Part shown: positions 26,187 through 32,821 of the stretch, piece by piece
Numbering within the stretch: position 1 is the first letter of the stretch
How the letters are laid out: every line of letters begins with the position of its first letter
Assembly: GCA_018662925.1 (NCBI GenBank)
Contig: JABJFC010000030.1
Span: 1-32,821, forward strand
From: Alphaproteobacteria bacterium
GTDB lineage: Bacteria; Pseudomonadota; Alphaproteobacteria; 16-39-46; JABJFC01
DNA length: 32,821 nucleotides
Direction of reading: 5' to 3'
Notes under the pieces: generated by a model
Told to the model about the DNA's origin: nothing
Databases searched by the model: none
What the model saw: only the letters and a program-made list of their open reading frames with translations
Translations under genes and position numbers: made by a program

Positions 26187-27141
26187 ATGATTTTATGATC
26201 CTCGAAACTAAGGGGTTACGAACGACATCCTTGTAAGAGAAGTGGACGAAATCGATTTCTTTAATGTCTTTCAGTATCATGACAGCTTCTTGCAGTCCGG
26301 ATAGTTCTCCAGTTGGGAGGTCAATTTGAGTCATATCTCCCGTAATAACCATCCGTGAATTCTCGCCAAATCTGGTCAGGAACATCTTCATTTGGATATG
26401 GGTCGTATTTTGCGCTTCATCTAGTATAACGAAGGCATTGGATAGGGTTCGTCCACGCATAAAGGCTAGTGGCGCGACTTCTATCTCTCCATTATCGAGG
26501 CGTTTGATGATTTGATCCATTGGTAACATGTCTTCCAAGGCATCATATAATGGTCGTAAATAGGGGTCTATCTTGTCCCTCAAGTCTCCAGGCAAGAATC
26601 CTAGGCGTTCTCCAGCTTCTACCGCTGGGCGAGAGAGGATGATTCTTTCTATTTGCCCAGATAGTAGCATGGAGACCGCCTGTGCAACTGCCAAGTAGGT
26701 TTTCCCTGTCCCAGCAGGACCAAGTCCAAACACCATATGGTGACTCCGAAGAGATTTAATATAGTTTGCCTGCGTAGGTGATCTGGGGGTTATATGTTTT
26801 CGTCTAGTGGGAATAGAGAGTATTTGATCATCAACTGCTTGTGTTGCTTCATCAGCAGGGGATTGAATAAGTCTGATGGCGGAATCTACTTCTGCCAAAT
26901 CTACATCTAGTCCACGCGTCAGTCGGGTGTGGAGGGCGTTCAGGACAGCTTTGGCAATTTCAGCAGCTTTGGGTTCCCCCGTAATTGCTACTACATTGCC
27001 TCGGGAGGCGACCTGCACCTCGAGCAGTTTTTCAATCCTGGATAGATGCTGATTATGTTCTCCAAACAAGTTCGTCAGCAGGCGGTTGTCATCGAACTCA
27101 AGTTGTATAACAACTTCTTTGTTTGAACCGTTTTTTGCCAC
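26170..27141 (-). CDS. phoH: PhoH family ATPase
   Basis: P-loop ATPase of the PhoH/YbeZ type, often encoded beside ybeY and likely an RNA-associated partner. Residues 1-90 form a KH-like region and the ATPase follows. Walker A is GPAGTGKT at about 141-148 counted from the GTG, and Walker B is FVILDEAQN. No ATG is available. GTG at 27141 has better Shine-Dalgarno spacing from the AAGAGA than the adjoining TTG at 27144. It starts 11 bases after miaB. Confidence 0.95.
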   Translation of the reverse strand: MAKNGSNKEVVIQLEFDDNRLLTNLFGEHNQHLSRIEKLLEVQVASRGNVVAITGEPKAAEIAKAVLNALHTRLTRGLDVDLAEVDSAIRLIQSPADEATQAVDDQILSIPTRRKHITPRSPTQANYIKSLRSHHMVFGLGPAGTGKTYLAVAQAVSMLLSGQIERIILSRPAVEAGERLGFLPGDLRDKIDPYLRPLYDALEDMLPMDQIIKRLDNGEIEVAPLAFMRGRTLSNAFVILDEAQNTTHIQMKMFLTRFGENSRMVITGDMTQIDLPTGELSGLQEAVMILKDIKEIDFVHFSYKDVVRNPLVSRIIKSYEAIS

Positions 27142-27152
27142 CAAATTATCTC

Positions 27153-28550
27153 TTATCTGTAGTTATGTATCTCACCCGTCATGCTATTAGCATGAGCTAT
27201 TTTGATGAAAACGTCCAGAAGAGATCCTGTTAAATCTCTCGGACACTCCACTTGAACCGACTGGAGATATGGAGTCTTTCCTACGTATTGGTCTTTATGT
27301 TTTCCTTTTTTCTCAAAGAGTACGGGCAGTGTTTTCCCGACTGTTAATTTATTAAATCGGATCTGTTGAGCGTTGAGTAGTTGTTGAAGAGCTTGCAGCC
27401 TCTCACTTTTCACAGATTCAGAGACCTGATTTTCCATGGTACTTCCAGGCGTGCCAGGGCGAATACTGTATTTAAATGAATAGGCTTGAGCATAATCGAT
27501 ATCCTGAACCAACTGTAGAGTTGCAGCAAAGTCTTCGTCTGTTTCTCCAGGAAAACCAACGATGAAATCGGACGAGAAAGCGATATTTGGACACATATCT
27601 CGAAAACGATCGATAATAACTCTGTATTCGTCCGCGCTATGTTTGCGGTTCATTTTCTTTAGAATGGCATCTGAACCTGATTGGACAGGCAGGTGAATAA
27701 AAGGCATAAGTACATCTATATCCCTATGGGCTTCAATGAGAGCATCATCAACATCTCTCGGATGGGACGTGGTATACCGCAGGCGTTTTAAATTGGGGAC
27801 GCTTTCAGCAATAGCCATCGCCAATCTTCCCAGACCCCACTCTACTTTTCCATGGGGTGCTTGACCATGATAAGCATTCACATTTTGGCCTAGGAGAGTA
27901 ATTTCCTGAACTCCGATGGAGACAAGATGTCGAATGTCATGAACTATGTCTTCTACTGGACGAGAATATTCTGCCCCTCGTGTATAGGGAACGACGCAAA
28001 AGGTGCAAAACTTATCACAACCTTCTTGAATAGAGACAAATCCCGATGGACCTTCGGAATTTTTAGAGTCAGGGAGTTCATCAAATTTGGGTTCCACAGG
28101 AAAGTTCGTGTTGACAATATGTGTGGGGCTGTTGTCAGATTGGCTTATTTGTTTACGCTTGAGCTCTTCGAGCATCTTAGGAAGTTCATGGTAAGTTTGG
28201 GGGCCGAATACCATGTCTACGTAGGGTGCTCTTGCTGTAATTTCTTTTCCTTCCGCTTGAGCTGTGCATCCTGCAACTGCTAAGACGACTTTGTCCCCCA
28301 TATTAGCCCGTTTTGCTTTCAAAATTTTTAAACGCCCCAGTTCTGAAAAGACTTTCTCTGAGGCTTTTTCGCGAATATGGCACGTATTTAGAATAATTAA
28401 GTCTGCCTCTTCTTGGACGTTGGTTTTCACGTAGCCGTGAGGGGCAAGTACATCGGACATTTTTTGAGAATCGTACACATTCATCTGACATCCGTACGTT
28501 TTTATAAAAACAGATTTTGTTGAAAGCTGTGGCAGTTTTTCCTCAGGCAT
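27153..28550 (-). CDS. miaB: tRNA-2-methylthio-N6-dimethylallyladenosine synthase
   Basis: Radical SAM methylthiotransferase that modifies A37 of tRNAs reading UNN codons. The N-terminal cluster ligands are C21, C57 and C95. The radical SAM cluster is C178, C182, C185 (CDKFCTFC), and a TRAM domain lies near the end. I chose the ATG at 28550 because AGAGGA lies six bases upstream and the overlap with plsC is eight bases. A start at 28595 adds 15 unconserved residues inside plsC. miaA, which makes the substrate base, is not in this window. Confidence 0.96.
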   Translation of the reverse strand: MPEEKLPQLSTKSVFIKTYGCQMNVYDSQKMSDVLAPHGYVKTNVQEEADLIILNTCHIREKASEKVFSELGRLKILKAKRANMGDKVVLAVAGCTAQAEGKEITARAPYVDMVFGPQTYHELPKMLEELKRKQISQSDNSPTHIVNTNFPVEPKFDELPDSKNSEGPSGFVSIQEGCDKFCTFCVVPYTRGAEYSRPVEDIVHDIRHLVSIGVQEITLLGQNVNAYHGQAPHGKVEWGLGRLAMAIAESVPNLKRLRYTTSHPRDVDDALIEAHRDIDVLMPFIHLPVQSGSDAILKKMNRKHSADEYRVIIDRFRDMCPNIAFSSDFIVGFPGETDEDFAATLQLVQDIDYAQAYSFKYSIRPGTPGSTMENQVSESVKSERLQALQQLLNAQQIRFNKLTVGKTLPVLFEKKGKHKDQYVGKTPYLQSVQVECPRDLTGSLLDVFIKIAHANSMTGEIHNYR

Positions 28551-29349
28551 TTGAGGTCCTCTGTTGTGGATAATGTTTACCTGTAATTGTGTCACTCATA
28601 CCTTGAGACACTTGCTCATGACAATAGGTTGCAAGCTCTTTTCGGGATGAAAAATTTGAGGCATCAACAGGTTCATGAAAACGGATGTTTACAGTTACTT
28701 TTCCTTCACGGGAGAGCGAGTGCAAATGTGGAGGAAGTGTTAAGTCGCCAAACCAAGCGTAGCGATTTCTCAAATTCCGTCCTAAAGGCATACCTGAAGC
28801 TTGAGCGTAAGTGATTGTAACGGGCTGAATATAAAGCGGACGATCAATGTTTGAAAAGGCGAAGAGAGAGCTTTTGAAGGGGAGAACATGAGTGCCATCA
28901 TTACTTGTTCCTTCTGGAAAAAGGACAAGATTCTTGCCAGATTTAAGCCGTTCACCTATTGCCTTTAGCTGCGCTTTGATTGTATGGGGGGTACGATCTA
29001 TGAAGATGGATCCCTGAAGTTTTGCGTAGAGGCCAAATATGGGCCATTTTCGGACTTGGGCTTTTGCAATGAATGCAGCAGGAAGAATGGATCCTAGGAT
29101 ATTAATATCTAGATAGGAGATATGGTTTGAGACAAATAGTGTAGGACTAAGAGTTGAAGGTTTCCCAATACAATTGATACGTATGCCAAGAAGTCGATGT
29201 GAATAAGTTAGGATGAAAAAGGTGCATTTTGAAGGGAAAGAAGAGTTTTTCAAAAACAGATTTGTTATGAATTGTATAGGGAGGAATAGAACCGTTAGTC
29301 CCAGAGATAGACCCAATCGTGTAAAACTTCGAACATTGTGAAGAAACAT
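28543..29349 (-). CDS. plsC: PlsC/OlsA-type 1-acyl-glycerol-phosphate acyltransferase
   Basis: 268-residue membrane-bound acyltransferase with one or two N-terminal hydrophobic segments. The catalytic HX4D is H76 to D81 (NHISYLD), and the acceptor motif is FPEGTSNDG. PlsC makes phosphatidic acid; the related OlsA acylates lyso-ornithine lipid. Position 21 bases after an olsB-like gene makes the OlsA function plausible, but sequence alone cannot separate the two, and some enzymes do both. Confidence 0.9.
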   Translation of the reverse strand: MFLHNVRSFTRLGLSLGLTVLFLPIQFITNLFLKNSSFPSKCTFFILTYSHRLLGIRINCIGKPSTLSPTLFVSNHISYLDINILGSILPAAFIAKAQVRKWPIFGLYAKLQGSIFIDRTPHTIKAQLKAIGERLKSGKNLVLFPEGTSNDGTHVLPFKSSLFAFSNIDRPLYIQPVTITYAQASGMPLGRNLRNRYAWFGDLTLPPHLHSLSREGKVTVNIRFHEPVDASNFSSRKELATYCHEQVSQGMSDTITGKHYPQQRTSNA

Positions 29350-29370
29350 TAGCAGATCTCTTGGAGAAAA

Positions 29371-30171
29371 TTAAAGATAATGTCGGTTATACCGGTCGGT
29401 AATATGTTCAGTTTTTACAACAATACAGACATCAGTTGTATTAAACTCATGATCTATAACCGCTCCATCTCCCACATAAACACCGGCTCTCAGATACCCT
29501 TTTATAAGTGGCGGCAAAGAGGTAAGTATTTCTTTTAAATGAATTTCCTTAGATGGAAGGAGATTCATATCATTGTATAGATCTGGAAGCGCCTTTGGGC
29601 GCAAATCTTCGGGAGCTAAGTGGTTTTGATAGAGGTACGTTAGCGGAATATCTAACTTTTCTACAGAAGTTCCGGGAAAACTGGCACATCCGAATAGGAT
29701 GGCAACGTTATGACGAGATATGTAGGTGGCAAGCCCTCTCCACAGAAGTTGCATCGTTGGGCGTGTTCTACAATCTTTAGCTACGCATGAACGGCCTAAC
29801 TCTAATATCTCTCCTGGATAGTTTAGGATTTTCGAAATATCGTACTCACTAGCAGAGTAAAACTCAGCCTGATTTTTAACCATATGGCGGCGGATGAGTC
29901 TATATGTCCCGACAACCTTAGCATTTTGCTGATGATCGACAACCATGAGGTGATCACAGAATTCGTCAAAGGCATCAATGTCTCTTTGCTTTTCTACGGC
30001 TTCAGGAGATGGTTTCGCCTTCATTTCCTCAAAAAAAACCTGAAAACGTAAGTTTTGAACGGCTTTAATATCTTCGGGAGTTTTAGCAAGTCGCACTTCT
30101 AAATCCCCAAGTGAAAGCTGGGGCCAAGAATCTTGATTTACGGCCTGTTCGGTTGGAAGAGGACTCACCAT
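29371..30171 (-). CDS. olsB: OlsB-like ornithine-acyl-ACP N-acyltransferase (GNAT)
   Basis: 266 residues of the Acetyltransf_5/OlsB family. It has the N-terminal pattern LEVRLAKTPEDIKAVQNLRF, a QRDIDAFDEFCDHLMVVD stretch, GTYRLIRR, ELGRSCV, and a late SLPPLIKGYLRAGVYVGDGA. OlsB transfers a 3-hydroxyacyl chain from ACP to ornithine, the first step to ornithine lipids; plsC downstream could do the second. Such genes occur widely in Alphaproteobacteria. No ornithine-lipid hydroxylase is nearby. The gene has its own upstream gap, with a terminator separating it from mucR. Confidence 0.85.
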   Translation of the reverse strand: MVSPLPTEQAVNQDSWPQLSLGDLEVRLAKTPEDIKAVQNLRFQVFFEEMKAKPSPEAVEKQRDIDAFDEFCDHLMVVDHQQNAKVVGTYRLIRRHMVKNQAEFYSASEYDISKILNYPGEILELGRSCVAKDCRTRPTMQLLWRGLATYISRHNVAILFGCASFPGTSVEKLDIPLTYLYQNHLAPEDLRPKALPDLYNDMNLLPSKEIHLKEILTSLPPLIKGYLRAGVYVGDGAVIDHEFNTTDVCIVVKTEHITDRYNRHYL

Positions 30172-30213
30172 ATTGTACTAACTCTACCTTCAGTTTGGTC
30201 TAACGGCTACATA

Positions 30214-30240
30214 TTTATAATAATATTTCACTGGGTACAA
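30214..30240 (-). promoter_or_regulatory. candidate promoter of the olsB-to-metK run
   Basis: On the minus strand TTGTAC (30240-30235) and TATAAA (30219-30214) lie 15 bases apart, 43 bases before the olsB ATG. Spacing is short and the region is AT-rich, so this is tentative. A promoter here is expected because a terminator lies just upstream. Confidence 0.3.
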
Positions 30241-30296
30241 TAATGTTTCGGTTGCTCGGGGACAATCCCAAAATTTGGATTATCCATGAGAAAGAT

Positions 30297-30342
30297 AGAA
30301 TAAAGGCCTTCTCTATACCAAAAAGAGTAAGGCCTTTATTCT
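30297..30342 (-). terminator. strong bidirectional-type hairpin terminator after mucR
   Basis: Bases 30297-30310 and 30329-30342 are a perfect 14-bp inverted repeat. Inside it, CTCT and AGAG can pair further. It begins eight bases after the mucR stop, and a T-rich tract follows on the minus strand. It should end mucR transcription, leaving olsB to a separate promoter. Confidence 0.85.
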
Positions 30343-30350
30343 ACAAACGC

Positions 30351-30770
30351 CTAAGCAGATTTGCGTCGACGGGATCTTGTACCAAGACCGATTGTTTTAG
30401 CAAGTTGACTTCTTTGCTTCGTGTAGTTTGGTGCAACTACAGGATAATCTGGTCCGAGGCCCCAACGCTCTCTGTATTCATCGATCGTCATATTGTAGGC
30501 AGTCCTGAGGTGGCGCTTAAGCATTTTAAGCTTTTTCCCATCTTCAAGGCAGACGATATAATCTGGGGTGATCGACTCGTCAATTGGAACAGCTGGTTCT
30601 GAACGTGGAAGGCGAATAGTTGCTCCACCTCCAATTGATGAAAGTGCACTAAATACTTGCTGAATTAGTGTTGGGAGCTCAGTAACAGGAACTGTATTGT
30701 TTGTTACGTGCGCAGAAACTACATCCGTAGTAAGGCAAAGTAGTTCTGACTTTGTCAGTTGTTCGCTCAT
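30351..30770 (-). CDS. mucR: MucR/Ros family transcriptional regulator
   Basis: 139 residues with the MucR/Ros DNA-binding domain at about 66-130: SITPDYIVCLEDGKK, then LKRHL, NMTIDEYRERWGL, YPVVAPNY and IGLG, with a basic tail (RSRRRK). The Ros zinc ligands are C-x2-C and two His. Here the sites read C74, D77, H87, and A91-Y92 where the last His would be. So the finger is incomplete and may fold with little or no zinc. MucR proteins are global repressors that bind AT-rich DNA and often their own promoter; the 132 bases upstream are very AT-rich. AGAGG lies nine bases before the ATG. Confidence 0.93.
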   Translation of the reverse strand: MSEQLTKSELLCLTTDVVSAHVTNNTVPVTELPTLIQQVFSALSSIGGGATIRLPRSEPAVPIDESITPDYIVCLEDGKKLKMLKRHLRTAYNMTIDEYRERWGLGPDYPVVAPNYTKQRSQLAKTIGLGTRSRRRKSA

Positions 30771-30902
30771 AAGTTATAACCTCTTTAAAACTATGAATTG
30801 TCATTAAAAACTATAAAACTCGACACTAATTGTGCGTTGCTTGAGCGGATACTACACAAGTATGTTTAATATTGAAAGTATTTTTTTGCTTTTTCTTTAT
30901 TT

Positions 30903-31397
30903 TTATGAATAAGTGGCTATTTTTTTATAAATAATAGCGGTTTCAATAGTCGAACCTTGTCTGGAGTAGTAGTTGGATCTTTGATGTATTCTTTCAAACC
31001 CCAATGATTTATAAAATTTTTGGGCCACTAAGTTGTCTTTTGCGACCTCTAGAAAAATATTTATTGGGTTTATTTTACTTTCGTCAAAAATATATTTTAG
31101 TAATAAGTGGTAGAGAGCCTTTCCAACGCCTTTGTTTTGATATTTTTTCTGGACTGCAATTGCTTGTATTTCAACGTCTTCATACAGAGAGCTAAATAGG
31201 ATGAAGCCTACAATATCAGAATCAAATATGGCTTTAAACGCCGTATAGCGAGAGATTTTTAAAGACTCTTCTATTGTGTGGCTGCTCCATGCTGCATCAG
31301 CATATAGTTTCCATAGAGAACTTAGTTCTGCAGCATCATTTGCTGTTGCTGTCTCGTAAATTATGCTTTTGCTATATTTGTTTTGGGGATCTGACAT
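30903..31397 (-). CDS. rimI: RimI-like GNAT N-acetyltransferase
   Basis: 164-residue GNAT domain with the acetyl-CoA loop QKKYQNKGVGKAL and the C-terminal pattern NLVAQKFYKSLGF. Overlap by 26 bases with tsaB supports identification as RimI, which acetylates the N-terminus of ribosomal protein S18 in E. coli, because tsaB-rimI is a common pair. Similarity to RimI itself is moderate, so a different acetyl acceptor is possible. Confidence 0.8.
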   Translation of the reverse strand: MSDPQNKYSKSIIYETATANDAAELSSLWKLYADAAWSSHTIEESLKISRYTAFKAIFDSDIVGFILFSSLYEDVEIQAIAVQKKYQNKGVGKALYHLLLKYIFDESKINPINIFLEVAKDNLVAQKFYKSLGFERIHQRSNYYSRQGSTIETAIIYKKIATYS

Positions 31398-32028
31398 AGG
31401 CTGGCTTTAAATAAAAGGGCGAGATCGAATCAGCAGTTTCTATGTTAATTGCTGATAGACCTGCATACTTTGCGTGGGGGATCGATTTACTAGGATCAAA
31501 TTCAATATTGGGAATGTGGCACACTTCTCCCTTTATAAGGTTTTGCCCGTCTCCAATAATTCGCAGTGGAACTTCTGGTAAGAATGAAGGAATTTCTTCT
31601 GGATAGAGACAAACAGCTTCTCCAACTTCTTCGAGTGATGGTGAAAGCAACTGTGTGTATACCTCATTGCGTTTCGTATCTATGACTACCAGAGTATGTT
31701 TTCTTTCTGCTTGTTGATGGTTAAGAGCAGTTGCGAGTGTTCTAAAAGTTGTGACTCCCACTAAGGGAATATTGCCTGCTAAGGCTAAGGCACGTCCTGT
31801 TGAGATACCGATTCGAATTCCTGTGAAAGATCCTGGTCCGACTGTCGTTACAATTTTCTTTAGGTCCTTAAAGTAAAGGTTTTCTTGTTCCAGGAGGCTA
31901 ATTATTGAGGGCAGTAAGTGGGCAGCGTGACCTCTTTCTCTCGACTCGAAGTGTTCAGCGATAACTTTACCATCCCTGATGAGGGCGACGGACAAGGCTT
32001 TGCATGTAGTATCGAAAGCTAAAATCAT
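31372..32028 (-). CDS. tsaB: tRNA threonylcarbamoyladenosine biosynthesis protein TsaB
   Basis: 218-residue ASKHA-fold protein, partner of TsaD and TsaE in making t6A37 of ANN-decoding tRNAs. The start MILAFDTTCKALSVAL and the middle stretch VGPGSFTGIRIGISTGRALA are diagnostic. It is an inactive paralogue of TsaD that serves as a scaffold. tsaD and tsaE are not in the window. It begins 69 bases after the nitroreductase stop. Confidence 0.95.
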   Translation of the reverse strand: MILAFDTTCKALSVALIRDGKVIAEHFESRERGHAAHLLPSIISLLEQENLYFKDLKKIVTTVGPGSFTGIRIGISTGRALALAGNIPLVGVTTFRTLATALNHQQAERKHTLVVIDTKRNEVYTQLLSPSLEEVGEAVCLYPEEIPSFLPEVPLRIIGDGQNLIKGEVCHIPNIEFDPSKSIPHAKYAGLSAINIETADSISPFYLKPAYVRSPKQI

Positions 32029-32097
32029 TTTACTGATAAAACTCCTGTATGACTCTTATCATATCCTATTAATCCTTCAAAAATTAGTTGCGGAAAC

Positions 32098-32688
32098 CTA
32101 TAGGATTTTTGCGACCGTGTCAAAGCTTAGCCTTGGAGCGCGCGGGTAGAGTGCTTTGGGATCCCCGTATCCAAGGTTGCATAGGAAATCAGACTTTAGG
32201 ATGCCATCTGGGAAAAATTCCCCATTTACGCCTTCATTGTCAAATCCTGACATAGGGCCACAATCCAACCCTAGACTTCTGGCTGCAATCATGAAGTAGG
32301 CTGCTTGCAAAGTAGCATTTCGTTTTGCTGTATCAATAATTAGTTGATCTTTACCTTCAAACCAAGATTTGGCATCGGTTTGAGGGAAGAGCTCTGGAAG
32401 TCGTTCATAAAATTCTAGATCGTAGGCAAATACAGCGGTAATCGGCGCGCTCATGGTTTTTCCTACGTTTCCAGGATCTAGAAAGGGTTTAAGGCGTTCT
32501 TTGTCTTGTGAAGATTGGATAAATAAAATGCGTAGAGGGCAACAATTTGCACTTGTTGGTCCTAGGGCAGCTAGTTTGTATATTGACTCTAATAAATCCT
32601 TCTCAACGGTTCTTTTTGTCCATACAAAGTGCGTGCGCGCTTCTTCGAATATGATTTTGAGGGCTTCTTCAGAGAGAACTCTATCCAT
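32098..32688 (-). CDS. RutE/HadB-like nitroreductase (putative malonic semialdehyde reductase)
   Basis: 196-residue FMN-dependent nitroreductase-fold protein, the same length as E. coli RutE. Visible family features are EARTHFVW near the start, LAALGPTSANCCPLR (flavin binding), and GLDCGPMSGFDNEGVN. The ATG at 32688 has AGGAATA upstream. A longer frame to 32733 would begin inside a hairpin and adds 15 atypical residues, so it is rejected. No other rut genes are nearby, so uracil catabolism is not implied; a general quinone or aldehyde reductase role is possible. Confidence 0.88.
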   Translation of the reverse strand: MDRVLSEEALKIIFEEARTHFVWTKRTVEKDLLESIYKLAALGPTSANCCPLRILFIQSSQDKERLKPFLDPGNVGKTMSAPITAVFAYDLEFYERLPELFPQTDAKSWFEGKDQLIIDTAKRNATLQAAYFMIAARSLGLDCGPMSGFDNEGVNGEFFPDGILKSDFLCNLGYGDPKALYPRAPRLSFDTVAKIL

Positions 32689-32717
32689 TTTTATTATTCC
32701 TATTTTTTTATTAGTAT

Positions 32718-32748
32718 AAGCCCCCAGGAACATTGTTCAAGGGGGCTT
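32718..32748. promoter_or_regulatory. GC-rich hairpin in the nitroreductase leader
   Basis: Bases 32718-32725 pair with 32741-32748 (eight pairs, five of them G-C), and GAAC/GTTC can pair inside the loop. It lies 30-60 bases before the nitroreductase ATG, between that gene and the repeat. No good T run follows on either strand (TTTG on plus), so it is a weak terminator at best. It could also be a leader structure. Confidence 0.5.
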
Positions 32749-32752
32749 TGTT

Positions 32753-32821
32753 ACCCTAGATCCGAGATAGAGAAACAAAAAAGCTCTGAGTACGAGGAAA
32801 TAGCTGGAAAAGGAGAGAAAA
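32753..32821 (-). repeat. 69-bp inverted repeat, right copy
   Basis: Exact reverse complement of 72-140, running to the last base of the window, so its true length is unknown. Its inner border (32753) corresponds to position 140. Read outward from both borders the sequence is identical, so the same end of a repeated element faces the gene block on both sides. Confidence 0.95.

Noticed and set aside
28551-28595. Longer miaB from 28595
   Set aside because: The extra 15 residues lie inside plsC and lack conservation; the ATG at 28550 has AGAGGA at ideal spacing.
1-32821. CRISPR array or tandem repeats
   Set aside because: No regularly spaced direct repeats were found; the only long repeat seen is the inverted 69-bp pair at the ends.

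Overview
This 32.8 kb window looks like chromosome from an AT-leaning alphaproteobacterium (mid-40s % G+C by eye). Support comes from a MucR/Ros-type regulator, an OlsB-type N-acyltransferase, the msbA–acyltransferase–waaA–lpxK–lpxL lipid A block, and a long tsaB–rimI–...–miaB–phoH–ybeY–corC–lnt–metK series that is typical of Alphaproteobacteria. A host-associated lineage such as Holosporales is possible but is only my inference. Almost every gene belongs to a known family. I see no CRISPR array, tRNA, rRNA, prophage or complete insertion sequence.

Layout. (1) 1-140: probable 3' end of a repeated element with a terminator. (2) 244-6636 (+): thrS and infC, the latter apparently starting at a non-canonical ATC codon, then three overlapping genes: a beta-CASP RNase, an AMP-phosphorylase-type nucleoside phosphorylase and an archaeal-like PRPP synthetase. 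(3) 6645-12349 (-): msbA, a DUF374 acyltransferase, waaA, lpxK and lpxL, which make and flip Kdo-lipid A. (4) 12546-15650 (+): psd, pssA and an AmpG-like muropeptide permease. (5) 15673-16644 (-): a CinA-N/MoaB-like protein with an unusual C-terminal membrane anchor. (6) 16685-19313 (+): sfsA, map, osmC and an HD phosphohydrolase. (7) 19481-21641 (-): a polar amino-acid ABC importer. (8) 21958-32688 (-): a RutE-like nitroreductase, tsaB, rimI, mucR, olsB, plsC, miaB, phoH, ybeY, corC, lnt and metK. (9) 32753-32821: an inverted copy of the left-end repeat.

How the genes fit together. Two themes dominate. One is the envelope: lipid A, phosphatidylethanolamine, ornithine-type lipid, lipoprotein N-acylation and muropeptide recycling. 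The other is translation and RNA: ThrRS, IF3, TsaB, RimI, MiaB, YbeY, PhoH, Map and a beta-CASP RNase. The most suggestive less-described unit is the RNase–AMP phosphorylase–PRPP synthetase operon. It could form a route from RNA to NMP to ribose-1,5-bisphosphate or PRPP. The chemistry of its last step is a hypothesis.

The block is bounded on both sides by a perfect 69-bp inverted repeat. Two copies of one mobile element facing away from each other, probably also the assembly break points, would explain this.
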